DNA from: Promethearchaeota archaeon
GTDB taxonomy: Archaea > Asgardarchaeota > Lokiarchaeia > Sigynarchaeales > SOKP01
NCBI GenBank assembly: GCA_013375495.1
Contig: JABXKC010000003.1
Coordinates: 1-64,000, forward strand
Direction: 5' to 3'
DNA: 64,000 nt
The notes beneath the pieces are model-generated. The model did not search any database, was not told the origin of the DNA, and saw only the letters and a list, made by a program, of their open reading frames with translations. Each line of letters begins with the position of its first letter. Positions within the stretch are counted from its first letter, which is position 1. A program made the translations under genes and the position numbers. Shown here piece after piece: positions 52,672 through 61,654 of the stretch.

Positions 52672-54210
52672 TTAATAAATCTGAGTCAAACAGTCAATTA
52701 CCTGCTTTTCTTCCATAGCTAAGTAGTTTTGTTTAAGAATTAGCGAAAAAAACTTCCGATCTCTTGGATTAAAATATTTATAACCGAATTTATTCCATGA
52801 AATCTCTTTTATTAACGGTGCAATTAAAGCTAATCGATCTTTTACAAGTTTTGTTAATATTATTAGAACTTCTTCGTTAGTTGCGCGTTTTAAAGTATAC
52901 AATAACACGTCATCGTTAAATTCATTCCATGTCTCTTTGAATTGAATACAGAATCTCTTAATATCGATCTTATTCTCTACGATTAATTTAGCTATCGCTT
53001 TAATAGCAATTTCGTAAGAATTAATATTTTCATTTTGAGCGTTTGATATGATCGTACTTGGCAAAGCTGGACCGTCTTTTCTTACCTGCGGTAAATTATA
53101 CTCTGGTAAAATCTTAATCTGGTTTAATCCCATTATATTCCTAACATCGTTAAGAGTTCCGCCTGAATCAAAAAATCGTTTATTAATAATGTATTTCAGA
53201 AGCTTTTGAGCGTGAACATCCCCGAAATAAGGGTAATCTGATGCGTATAAAAGATATTCTGACCAATCTCGATTATCAACTCTTATCTTGTTCTGGGATT
53301 TAAACCAGCTTCGAAAATCCTCAAAAAAGTTACCCGCACCCTCTCCATGAAGCATAGATAAATCTCCATATGTGTTGGGTTGAACGAGGGCGTTATAGAC
53401 TTCGTGATCTCCAATATTTCCCTGAGCAAAGTGCGCAATTATTACCTTTAAATGAGGTAATAAATCGGGGTATTGTTGAGCTATTACAGATCGCGTTGAT
53501 TTTATTAATTCTGCAATATCTAGTATTGATCCTCTCCCCCGAGTATCAAAAATTACAGGTAAAGAATAGCTTGCTGCTTCAATCAAAACATTTTGTGGTT
53601 TACCAGACTTTATATCGTCAATCCATCTTTCTGAACGAGGATGCAATTTTAATCCCCGGAGTCCTAGATTTTCTCGAGCATACCCGACTTCCTTTATTGC
53701 TTTTTCGCCTTCCATGGGATCACAGCGTGCATATCCAATCAGTCTCATAGAAAAGGGAAACCGAGTAGTAAACCTTGAAACATTAATATTACTTGCACGA
53801 TATCGCGCTTCTGGATGCTTTTCTCTAAACACATCTTGAAAGGGAAAAACAACGCCTTGGTCGATAAAAGAATAGAATTTTGATTTTTCTTTTAAATCTG
53901 AATATCTTTTTCCTAACGATTCTAAAGCTATATTTAATTTATCTGTAAAAGGGTATGGGTTGAAGGACCAACTAATTTTAGTAAATTTCCCATCCATTTT
54001 AGTCGAAAATGATTGTTCACCTGTAGCAACCCAATCTGTTTTTAATCTCCCTTGTACGTTCCCCCAAAAATCAAATGTTCCCGTGCCAGGTGCAAGAGGA
54101 TTCATCATGGTTGCTCCATCAACATCTTCTCCTAAATGTGAATGAGCATCTATTACGATTATATTCTCAACTCGAGTTTTTCCATCTTGTTCAATAGTGG
54201 CTGTTAACAT
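52672..54210 (-). CDS. Amidohydrolase-family (Amidohydro_2-like) enzyme
   Basis: 512 aa, longer than most (about 300-400) through a 120-aa C-terminal extension. Metal motifs: VIDAHSHLGEDVDG (HxH), LKLHPRSERW, VIIAHFAQGN and LYASDYPYF (final Asp). It probably hydrolyses or decarboxylates a small cyclic or acyl substrate. It starts 38 nt downstream of the GCS2-type ligase, so a shared pathway (amide bond formation and cleavage) is plausible but not proven. Confidence 0.8.
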   Translation of the reverse strand: MLTATIEQDGKTRVENIIVIDAHSHLGEDVDGATMMNPLAPGTGTFDFWGNVQGRLKTDWVATGEQSFSTKMDGKFTKISWSFNPYPFTDKLNIALESLGKRYSDLKEKSKFYSFIDQGVVFPFQDVFREKHPEARYRASNINVSRFTTRFPFSMRLIGYARCDPMEGEKAIKEVGYARENLGLRGLKLHPRSERWIDDIKSGKPQNVLIEAASYSLPVIFDTRGRGSILDIAELIKSTRSVIAQQYPDLLPHLKVIIAHFAQGNIGDHEVYNALVQPNTYGDLSMLHGEGAGNFFEDFRSWFKSQNKIRVDNRDWSEYLLYASDYPYFGDVHAQKLLKYIINKRFFDSGGTLNDVRNIMGLNQIKILPEYNLPQVRKDGPALPSTIISNAQNENINSYEIAIKAIAKLIVENKIDIKRFCIQFKETWNEFNDDVLLYTLKRATNEEVLIILTKLVKDRLALIAPLIKEISWNKFGYKYFNPRDRKFFSLILKQNYLAMEEKQVIDCLTQIY

Positions 54211-54248
54211 TTTTTATTTCATCCGAAATTTAATTTTTTTGATAACTT

Positions 54249-55931
54249 TTAATCACGCATTTCTTTTGGGAGAGTTAAAACTCCTGTTAATGGATTATTT
54301 AGAGGATCCTGACAATACTCAATTGTAAAATAGATTAAATCGTAGAGTATATTAGGATTTTCGTTATTATCTAATTTATATTGATATAGACTTAATTGAT
54401 ACTCTGCCTCGGTTATGGGGGGTTCAGCGTAACTTACACTTCCAAACACAGATTGAAGAATTGGTTTCAAAAATGGAGAATAGAGAAAACCGAGTTCTTT
54501 CAAGACATCCTTTAAATAAAAGAACATTCGTTGACATGCCTGCATCATATATCTTACCGGTTGATTTGCAGGTCCCAGATATTGTTCCGCAAATTCGGGA
54601 TCGAACTTTGCAAGGTGTTCTCGAGTAAGATTTTGAGGTCGAAATAAAGAAATTAAGCCCCTCTCAATGGCAGTCTTTCTGTTGTAAGCTATTGTTTCAC
54701 TACCGGCATCGGGTACCCAAACTCCTTTTTGTAGTAATTTTCGAGCTTTGTAACACATAGCTTCCAATAAAAGTGCGATTCCAATCCTACGACATATTGA
54801 TATCTGAGCGTCTGATATACGAATCTCTATCGTACCCCAATCAGTATAAGGAAACACATCTTGGAAGCGTCCATCTTCTAGACTTGCTTTTTGGATAACT
54901 TGAAGGAAATAATTCATTGTTTTTTCGTCGTATGATGTAATATAAGGAATAAAATGTTTAGGGTCGTTGTTACTTAACATTGTAGTATTGTTTTTTAACC
55001 TTAAAGAGCGAACGCAGTTAGGAGCAGTAATTCTATTGTTAACTATTTTAACAACATCCGTTGGTTGATTGTTTAAAATAGGAGAATTACAAGTAAGAGA
55101 AATTATGTGTGGAATAAAATTTCTTATCATACAATAAGCTTGTACTTTTTCCAAATCATTTTTGAACGATCCAATATGGCTATGATCCGCTTGAGTCAAT
55201 CCACGCATATATTCCTTAGCAGCTGGATTTATGGCAGAAGCAATGATATGTAAATCGTTAGGTAAGGTTGTTTTCGCTAGTAAAAATAGTGTACTTGCCC
55301 AGTAAGCTAACTCTTCCGCGTATTGACAAGGTGGAGTTACAAGTTCCAAAATATATGTTATTGCGGTAACGTTTCCATCACGACCAAATGTGTCGATGTC
55401 AACAACATTGCCATCAGGTAAATTGTATCGAATATCCATTACATACCCTTTTTCAATGTCATCCTTACCATATGGTCTTGCTAGTACTTTTTGACGAATA
55501 TAGTCTGGAACAGGTAAGAAATCAGTCCTACCTTCGTATAAAACCTGATCCATGATTTTAATAGCATCCTTTACAATTTCCTTCATTCTAAAGACCATTT
55601 CATCCCCAGGAGGATAATTTCCGTTATCATCCGCTATAATTAATTCCATTTCTATTCCATGGGTGAATGGTAATAGTGTCCAATGCTCCACATCAGCTAA
55701 AATTTCTCCCCAAGGTCTTTCTGGAATTAACACTTCTCTATAATCAGTTCCAAGAAACAGTTTATCTAAAGATCTATCTATAGGGTTTCCTAAAGATACC
55801 CCAGGTGGGATCCTTCTTCCTTTTGCTGGTTTGCTCTCCTTAACTTTTCCTTGTCCCATTAATTGAGAGAAATTGTTGTATTCTCCCTCGCTAGATCTTT
55901 TCTTCTTCTTTTTTTTCTTGTCTTTTGCCAT
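54249..55931 (-). CDS. GCS2-family carboxylate-amine ligase
   Basis: 560 aa from the ATG at 55931 (GTG at 55943 less likely). A Lys-rich N-terminal tail (MAKDKKKKKKKRSS) leads to the glutamate-cysteine ligase 2 fold: THGIEMELIIADD, LELVTPPC, HSHIGSFKND, ISLTCNSPI, IRISDAQISICRRI. Members of this superfamily join an amine to a carboxylate with ATP (YbdK, EgtA and related). The specific substrate cannot be told. The Lys tail may bind polyanions or membranes. Flanked by the amidohydrolase and a 619-aa unknown in the same operon. Confidence 0.82.
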   Translation of the reverse strand: MAKDKKKKKKKRSSEGEYNNFSQLMGQGKVKESKPAKGRRIPPGVSLGNPIDRSLDKLFLGTDYREVLIPERPWGEILADVEHWTLLPFTHGIEMELIIADDNGNYPPGDEMVFRMKEIVKDAIKIMDQVLYEGRTDFLPVPDYIRQKVLARPYGKDDIEKGYVMDIRYNLPDGNVVDIDTFGRDGNVTAITYILELVTPPCQYAEELAYWASTLFLLAKTTLPNDLHIIASAINPAAKEYMRGLTQADHSHIGSFKNDLEKVQAYCMIRNFIPHIISLTCNSPILNNQPTDVVKIVNNRITAPNCVRSLRLKNNTTMLSNNDPKHFIPYITSYDEKTMNYFLQVIQKASLEDGRFQDVFPYTDWGTIEIRISDAQISICRRIGIALLLEAMCYKARKLLQKGVWVPDAGSETIAYNRKTAIERGLISLFRPQNLTREHLAKFDPEFAEQYLGPANQPVRYMMQACQRMFFYLKDVLKELGFLYSPFLKPILQSVFGSVSYAEPPITEAEYQLSLYQYKLDNNENPNILYDLIYFTIEYCQDPLNNPLTGVLTLPKEMRD

Positions 55932-55958
55932 AAAATTCTTCACTTAATGATTTTTGGA

Positions 55959-57818
55959 TTAAATTAGTGATTGTATAAAAGTTTTGAATATATCGTAATC
56001 GTTAATAAATTCATACGACAGAATTAGATTAACTATATTAAAATTATTACTATAAAAAATACTATTTAGGCTTTCAACCGTTTTTCCCCCTTTAAACAAA
56101 TCGTCATCTATTATCACATCAATGCGGTCTCCAAGCTTTTTTACAAGTTTCGATTTAATTGTATTTACATCATCAGTAATAGACGAGAGAATAACCGAGG
56201 GTTTTCCTAAGTAAGGGATAAAATCTAAATTGAATACTGTAACTCTATTCTTAATGCTTTCAGGTTGGAAGAATTTTTTTAATGTGGTTTGAATAACGTT
56301 TAATTCTTCCTGATTGTGATCCTTAATGGAAGGGTAAATATAATACGAGATAGATTTTTTTGAATTATAGTTTATTTCGGAATAAACTCTATCTATGATA
56401 GGAAAAATGCTAAAATTAAAACTAAATAATGATATAAGCGCGATGTTAAAATTAAAATTACCCATTAGGATATTGCTACTTACATTTCCCCCTAAGAGAG
56501 AGAAATCCTTTACTTCTCTGTTAATTTGTGATGTATATGTATTCAATAGAAAGAACTGAGAGAATTCTCCAATAGGCTCTACTTTAGTTTGCTTTTCTTC
56601 GACCAATTTATAAATTTCGTTGTATAAATCCTTAGTGATAATTTTCTTAAGTTCCTCTGAACTCAATCCTGTAATAATTTTATCTGCTGCTTCGGGACTA
56701 TCTAATTCTGCTATAATACATACTGTATCTTTAAAAAACTCGTAAACTGGATTGCGATAATTTTGGTCTGATAATTTAATTGTATTGGAATTGAGAATAA
56801 TCTGATTTATCTGGTTAATAATCGTAAGAATTGACTCAGAATTTTTGTTATCATGTAATTTTTTTATTATATTAAATAATACTTTAATTTTAACAATCTC
56901 GTCTTTAACAAACTCTGCAAATTTAAGAGCTAACTTAAAATCTTCTTCAAGAGACAACGATATAACTTCAAGAATGGCATTTTCTCTTGCCGAATCTTCT
57001 TCGATTATTGATAGAATTTTACCAACTTGTTCAGGATCAATTTTTATGTAATCAAGTGCAATATTCTTTGCGACAAGATTTCTTTTGTTTATATCGTTTA
57101 AATTCTTAATAGCTTGTAAAGTATTTTCTAGATTAAGAGTTGCATTAGCTCTAATAAGATTATAATATAATTCTGTCTTTTCTCCTTCATTAGTTAACTG
57201 TAAAGCACTTTCTAACGCTTTATAAAATTCGCCAATCGAAAGATATGATTTTGCCAATAACTTCAAAATTACCTCAATTTCACTCTTTAAGACATTGATA
57301 GAATGGTTTTTTACTTGCGATACAGTGGAAGCAGTTCTAATTTCTTCAATTTGTTTTTCAATCTTTTTAACTTCGCTCTTATTAGTTGTGATTAGAAAAT
57401 CTTTTGAATTAAAGCTATCACTTTTAGATGGTTTGAAATACTGTTTATCTTTTAGTATTCGGCTAATTTTACTTAAAGGAATCTTATCCCTAATCTTTTC
57501 AACATTTACTATGTATTCTACTAATTTCATCCAGTAGGCATTTACCGTTAATTTACCAAACCCATTTTTTGTTGGTTCCAACTGTAATTGAATAGCCTTA
57601 GTTTCTCCCGATTTAAAGAGAACTTCATCCAAAAATTCAATAGGTTTAACCTCGATTTCGAGATTCTCTCCTTCAAACACGAATTTAAAATGTTCTTCCT
57701 TTGTAGATTGGTTAGTAACTTGGAAGGAAACAGCGTTATCGATGGCAGGAATTAAAAGGTTCTGAGGAAATTTAGTTACACTTATCGATATTACATGATT
57801 CGGATCTGCGTTAGGCAT
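55959..57818 (-). CDS. Ig-like plus helical-repeat protein, unknown
   Basis: 619 aa. Residues 1-115 form a beta-sandwich-like domain (NAVSFQVTNQSTKEEHFKFV, KSGETKAIQLQLEPTKNGFG), of the type seen in ASPM/SPD-2/Hydin-like proteins. Residues 150-410 are helix pairs with LAKSYLSIGEFYKALESALQ and ALNLTNEG-like turns, TPR-like. Residues 420-619 look like an alpha/beta domain (FNFNIALISLFSFNFSIFPI; VIIDDDLFKGGKTVESLNSI). No family recognised. It ends 27 nt before the GCS2-type gene. Confidence 0.6.
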   Translation of the reverse strand: MPNADPNHVISISVTKFPQNLLIPAIDNAVSFQVTNQSTKEEHFKFVFEGENLEIEVKPIEFLDEVLFKSGETKAIQLQLEPTKNGFGKLTVNAYWMKLVEYIVNVEKIRDKIPLSKISRILKDKQYFKPSKSDSFNSKDFLITTNKSEVKKIEKQIEEIRTASTVSQVKNHSINVLKSEIEVILKLLAKSYLSIGEFYKALESALQLTNEGEKTELYYNLIRANATLNLENTLQAIKNLNDINKRNLVAKNIALDYIKIDPEQVGKILSIIEEDSARENAILEVISLSLEEDFKLALKFAEFVKDEIVKIKVLFNIIKKLHDNKNSESILTIINQINQIILNSNTIKLSDQNYRNPVYEFFKDTVCIIAELDSPEAADKIITGLSSEELKKIITKDLYNEIYKLVEEKQTKVEPIGEFSQFFLLNTYTSQINREVKDFSLLGGNVSSNILMGNFNFNIALISLFSFNFSIFPIIDRVYSEINYNSKKSISYYIYPSIKDHNQEELNVIQTTLKKFFQPESIKNRVTVFNLDFIPYLGKPSVILSSITDDVNTIKSKLVKKLGDRIDVIIDDDLFKGGKTVESLNSIFYSNNFNIVNLILSYEFINDYDIFKTFIQSLI

Positions 57819-57975
57819 AATTGAAAAGATATTTGGTTTTAGTGGTATAATTAATTGCGCAAAATAGATATTCTTTATGATTTATTAGAAAGTAAAAAAT
57901 GTGAAAAAGTGCTATATTACCTTAATATCATCAATATAAAACTTATTAATTTTAAATATTTACTAATAAAAAAGG

Positions 57976-58731
57976 TCACTTCCCCTTCCTTCGATTTCTA
58001 TTTGCATAATCTTGCAAATCTTCAATTACCATCTCTTTGTTATAATCGGGCCACAAGTCTGTGCGAAACTTGAATTCTGCATATGAAGCATCCCATAATA
58101 AAAATCCTGAGATCCTTGCTCCATCTTCCATTCCTGTTCTTATGATATAATCAACTTCAGGAAAATTACGAGTGTAAAGATGATCTTTAATAATATTTCG
58201 ATCAATATCTTCTACCTTAATGCCATTCTTGACGATTTCCTTTACGGCATCGACGATCTCTTCTTGTCCATCATACATTATGCATAAATTAATAAATTTT
58301 TTATCATTTTTTTTAGTAAATTCGATTAGTTCATTAATTTTTGCTCTGACATCTTTCGGTAACAAGTAAATCCTTCCTATTACGTTAAAATTAACCTTCT
58401 CCTCTTTAACCGTAGCTTCCTTTACCACAGCATCAACAGCGTCTAAAATTATTCCAAAAATGTATTTAATCTCATCTTGACTTCTTTTTTTTAAATTCTC
58501 AAGCGACAAGGCGTAGATACTTAAATAATGAATCCCCGCATCAAAAAAATCAAATAATCTCTCTTTTAAATTCTGGTATCCTATAAGATGACCAACATTT
58601 GCACCAAGCAGATTTTTCATTGCCCAACGGCGGTTAACGTTTAAAAGTGGTAATCGCTTTTAAGTTCCGTCCAAAATTAATCCAATGTGTTTAGGCAAAT
58701 TATTTTCTGCTATTTTCTTTTGTTCTTCCAA
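57976..58731 (-). CDS. uppS: Cis-prenyltransferase (undecaprenyl/dolichyl diphosphate synthase type), gene interrupted by a 30-nt intron-like insert
   Basis: After removal of 58635-58664 the frame runs from a TTG at 58731 to 57976 and encodes 241 aa, the normal family length. The N-terminus becomes LPKHIGLILDGNRRWA, containing the catalytic Asp and substrate motif. It continues with GANVGHLIGYQNLKERL, IYALSLENLKKRS, IIRTGMEDGARISGFLLW (R-x5-R-x-S pattern) and FRTDLWPDY. It condenses isopentenyl diphosphate in cis to make the long polyprenol carrier for N-glycosylation. Unspliced DNA has TAA two codons after DG. An ATG at 58620 would give 214 aa lacking the active-site Asp. TATA box upstream. 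Confidence 0.85.
58635..58664 (-). other. Putative BHB intron in the cis-prenyltransferase mRNA
   Basis: On the minus strand: outer helix TGG (58673-58671) with CCG (58633-58631); central helix ACGG (58670-58667) with ACGT (58640-58637), three pairs and one G-A mismatch; 5' bulge AAC cut AA^C; inner helix TTAAAAG (58663-58657) with CTTTTAA (58647-58641), perfect; 9-nt loop; 3' bulge TAA cut TA^A. Standard endonuclease cuts join GGAA to ACCGC and give GAC GGA AAC CGC CGT TGG (DGNRRW). Confidence 0.8.
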
Positions 58732-58776
58732 ACTGATATGACTCTTTAAGAGATATTTACAATTGCTCGACTATTA

Positions 58777-58787
58777 TAATTATAAAT
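58777..58787 (-). promoter_or_regulatory. TATA-like box for the cis-prenyltransferase gene
   Basis: On the minus strand ATTTATAATTA lies about 50 nt upstream of the TTG at 58731, predicting transcription start near 58757. This places the first exon inside the transcript and supports the interrupted frame being expressed from its own promoter. Confidence 0.4.
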
Positions 58788-59077
58788 ATGGTTAAAGACA
58801 TATTATAATTTTGATTTCTAAATCTAGGCGTTAAAATATTCGCTATAGTCTTTGGATTAAGTAAAATTAATTTTATAAATAATGTGATAAATCCTAAATT
58901 CAAATTGATGAAAAATTAGTAATTTGAATTAATATTCTGAATTTTAAAAAATATCAATCCGAGTATGAACTGTTGAAAGTAGTAATCAACGAGGAATTTT
59001 TAAATAACCACCTAACTTAGTATGTTTAATATTTAACTAGATATATTTTTGAGTAAAGTAAAATTTTAAAAATCAAC

Positions 59078-59100
59078 GGTTAAACTTTAATTGCTTAACC
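59078..59100. promoter_or_regulatory. Inverted repeat at the HMG-CoA synthase-like promoter
   Basis: GGTTAA, an 11-nt spacer and TTAACC form a perfect 6-bp inverted repeat, about 28 nt before the ATG and downstream of the TATA-like TTTTAAAAAT (59064-59073). Its place over the predicted transcription start fits an operator, though a chance palindrome is possible in AT-rich DNA. Confidence 0.35.
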
Positions 59101-59128
59101 TTTTTTTGATACAAAAGAGTTTTTACAC

Positions 59129-60757
59129 ATGATTGGCAACGAGTATTTGTTTGGAGACATCGGTATCGATAGCGTCGGTTTTTACGCACCAAAATACTAC
59201 ATAAAGCTAAATGACTTAGCACTAAAGCGAAATATTGATCCTGGGAAATTTAATAAAGGATTAATGGTTCATGAGATGAGAGTACCTGAAGTTAACGAGG
59301 ATATTATTTCATTAGGATTAAAAGCAGGATATCAAGCGTTAATGAAAGGGGGTATATCTCCAAAAAGTATAGATGCATTATTTGTAGGGACTGAAACGAT
59401 TACATATGCCGTAAAGTCTGTTTCGAACATTTTCGCCGAGCTATTGGAGATTTCGCCGAACGCTTTGTCTATGGACACATACAACGCGTGTGCTGGTGGC
59501 ACGCTTGCACTTCTCAATGCCATTGCTCTAATCGAAAAGGATATAATATCGAAAGCACTTGTCATAAGTGCTGATATATCATCCTACCACCTGGGTTCTC
59601 CAAGCGAAGCAACTCAAGGCTCAGGAGCGGTTGCATTAGTAATTTCAAAGAACCCTAGGGTTGCTTCTTTCAGTGAGAAGTTCGGTAAAATATCGGGAAA
59701 TGTTGATGATTTTTTCCGTGCAGCTTATGAAAAAGAGGCTAAAGCTTTTGGTCACTATTCAGTAAAGACATATCTCGATTTCCAATTAAAAGCGTACGAT
59801 GATTTAGTTAAACATATTGGAGATTTTCACGCGGATTATTATACTTTCCACGCACCATTCTCAAAATTACCAATTAAATGCATGCAAGAGATAATTCAAA
59901 AACGCTGGATAAAACATATTAATGATCTTCCAAAAATAAATATGAATCATATTAAATCTTCCATACTTAAGAAACTCGATGCTTTTATGCACGATATTAC
60001 TGTACTACCTGAATGGTTGTATTTGAAGTTAAAAGAGAGAGGTTATTCATCAGAAACATTAGAAAATATCTCACATAAACTAATAGGGAATTTCACAGAA
60101 AAGGTACTTCCACAATTAAGAGTTCCTTCTCATTTTGGAAATATGTATAATGCTTCCATTTGGGCTCAAATTATATACATACTTGAGAATTACGCGAGAG
60201 TAAACGATACAATTTACTTTGGTTCATACGGTTCTGGTGCTACATGTATCTCTGGCTTATTGAAAGTCAAGGATACTTTTAAAAATATTGTAGATCAAAG
60301 CCCTCAAATCAACGATTTTATCAATAATAAAGAACTCAAGACTATTAATGAATACGAGCAAATAAAGGCCGGTGAATTCTCACCGAAAACAGTTTTAGGA
60401 AAAATAGTTGAACACGAAAAGAATAATAAGAGAGGTTTTACTCTTCATTTTTGCGACGAAGGATGCATTCTCCCTAATATTGAAGGCTTAAACCATTGTC
60501 CGAAAGGTCACTCTGGATTCCATGAAAAATTCTTTCCGCTATATGCCGTGTTAGAGTCAGAACCGATTGTAAATCCTAACGAAAACAATCTTAACTACCT
60601 TTATAATGGTTTAGTAAGGATTGCGGGAGATGTAAAACCAGGAACTTGCTTAGAATACGAGATCAGGCGTCTTGTAAATAAAGATGAAACGAACTTTAAT
60701 GCCATTGGCTTGTTAAATTGGAGCCCTATGTATTACCCCGTTCATAATATCTATTAA
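59129..60757 (+). CDS. HMG-CoA synthase-like enzyme with C-terminal extension
   Basis: 542 aa; archaeal HMG-CoA synthases are about 350 aa. Catalytic residues are recognisable: Glu89 in VGTETIT, Cys121 in YNACAGGT, His241 in FHAPFSKLP. It would condense acetyl-CoA with acetoacetyl-CoA to begin the mevalonate pathway, which feeds the prenyl enzymes on both sides. There is a helical insert at 255-330 and an extension from about 440 with HFCDEGCILPN, then GLNHCPKGHSG, three Cys and two His that could bind zinc. It may be a fused equivalent of the DUF35 zinc-ribbon partner of archaeal HMGS/thiolase complexes (inference). Confidence 0.82.
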   Translation: MIGNEYLFGDIGIDSVGFYAPKYYIKLNDLALKRNIDPGKFNKGLMVHEMRVPEVNEDIISLGLKAGYQALMKGGISPKSIDALFVGTETITYAVKSVSNIFAELLEISPNALSMDTYNACAGGTLALLNAIALIEKDIISKALVISADISSYHLGSPSEATQGSGAVALVISKNPRVASFSEKFGKISGNVDDFFRAAYEKEAKAFGHYSVKTYLDFQLKAYDDLVKHIGDFHADYYTFHAPFSKLPIKCMQEIIQKRWIKHINDLPKINMNHIKSSILKKLDAFMHDITVLPEWLYLKLKERGYSSETLENISHKLIGNFTEKVLPQLRVPSHFGNMYNASIWAQIIYILENYARVNDTIYFGSYGSGATCISGLLKVKDTFKNIVDQSPQINDFINNKELKTINEYEQIKAGEFSPKTVLGKIVEHEKNNKRGFTLHFCDEGCILPNIEGLNHCPKGHSGFHEKFFPLYAVLESEPIVNPNENNLNYLYNGLVRIAGDVKPGTCLEYEIRRLVNKDETNFNAIGLLNWSPMYYPVHNIY

Positions 60758-60969
60758 GCTTACAATCTTTTCTAAAACCTTATTTTAATGAATCTTTCCT
60801 TAATCTAGTAATAGAGTGATAAAAATAAATTCTAAGAGTCTTTTAAAAAATTGGTGAATTCGTAACTTATCCTCATCATAAATAAAGATTTTAGTTTTAA
60901 TAAACAAGAAATTTTTTTAAATTGATGTATGCAATTTATATTATAAAATCTTAATTGTGAAAAAATTTT

Positions 60970-61653
60970 ATGTCGCTCTATTTTTGGTTAAATTTAATTG
61001 TGATTTTAGGTCCTTTTGTATTATCTTTTGATAAAAAGGTGGGATTTTGGCGCAGGTGGCCTCCTTTATTTTTGAGTATTCTTGTTGTTAGTGGTAGTTA
61101 TATTGTCTGGGACATCGTTGTAACAAACATCGGACATTGGGCTTTCTCAGAAAATTTCGCAGGAACACTGAAAATATTTAACCTTCCTATAGGTGAATGG
61201 CTTTTCTTTATCTCTGTTCCTTATGCTACTATTTTTATTTATGAGTGTGTTCGTGCGTATTTAAAAGAGAAGAAATTGGTTTTTTCGAGATACATTATTA
61301 CTACCATAGGTTTAATTGGACTAATACCCTTGATATTCTTTTTAGATAAAGGATATACTGTGATCGATGGAATTGTATTTTTTATTACAATGTTATTAAT
61401 CAGCTTGTTAATGCACGAAAAATTCCAATCTAGCTGGACAATAACAGCACTATTTCTGAGTTATATCCCTTTTTTAATTTTTAATGGTATTTTTACATAC
61501 CTACCTATTGTCTCGTACAGTAATGATGCAATTATTGGTTTTAGAGTTATTTCAATACCGATTGAGGATTTTTTCTATAGTTTTTCTCTTATTAGTCTTT
61601 ATCTTTTCTTTTACTTTCTATTTAGAAAATACAGTTTTAAGAGGAATAAATAA
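60970..61653 (+). CDS. crtY: Lycopene cyclase, CrtYc-CrtYd (CarR) type
   Basis: 227 aa, about seven membrane helices, the normal length for the fused heterodimer-type cyclase of archaea and actinobacteria. Two halves each have the Pro-x-Glu motif: IVWDIVVTNIGHWAF with LPIGEWLFFISVPYATIF, and FNGIFTYLPIVSYSNDAI with ISIPIEDFFYSFSLI. It cyclises lycopene ends to beta-carotene in the membrane. The stop (61651-61653) is 1 nt before the CrtI start; both are cotranscribed. Confidence 0.87.
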   Translation: MSLYFWLNLIVILGPFVLSFDKKVGFWRRWPPLFLSILVVSGSYIVWDIVVTNIGHWAFSENFAGTLKIFNLPIGEWLFFISVPYATIFIYECVRAYLKEKKLVFSRYIITTIGLIGLIPLIFFLDKGYTVIDGIVFFITMLLISLLMHEKFQSSWTITALFLSYIPFLIFNGIFTYLPIVSYSNDAIIGFRVISIPIEDFFYSFSLISLYLFFYFLFRKYSFKRNK

Positions 61654-61654
61654 T

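Larger units (their letters stand above)
58732..59128. other. Divergent intergenic region between uppS and the HMG-CoA synthase-like gene
   Basis: 397 bp, very AT-rich, no ORF recognised. It holds the promoters of both neighbours: a TATA box for the leftward gene near 58780 and the promoter and inverted repeat of the rightward gene near 59064-59100. Confidence 0.5.

Noticed and set aside
57976..58620. Cis-prenyltransferase read from the ATG at 58620 (214 aa)
   Set aside because: This start leaves out DGNRRWA, which is needed for catalysis, although NRRWA and LPKHIGLILDG are encoded in frame just upstream on both sides of the insert. The spliced gene is more likely the real one.
58635..58664. 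The insert as stop-codon readthrough, a recoded amino acid or a simple pseudogene
   Set aside because: The stop is TAA, not the TGA or TAG used for selenocysteine or pyrrolysine. Readthrough would place ten extra residues in the active site. The rest of the gene shows no decay, and the BHB fold predicts the exact restoring cut.
61484..61654. Longer N-terminus for the phytoene desaturase
   Set aside because: The extension overlaps the lycopene cyclase in another frame and does not look like a CrtI N-terminus. The FAD motif begins right after the TTG at 61655.
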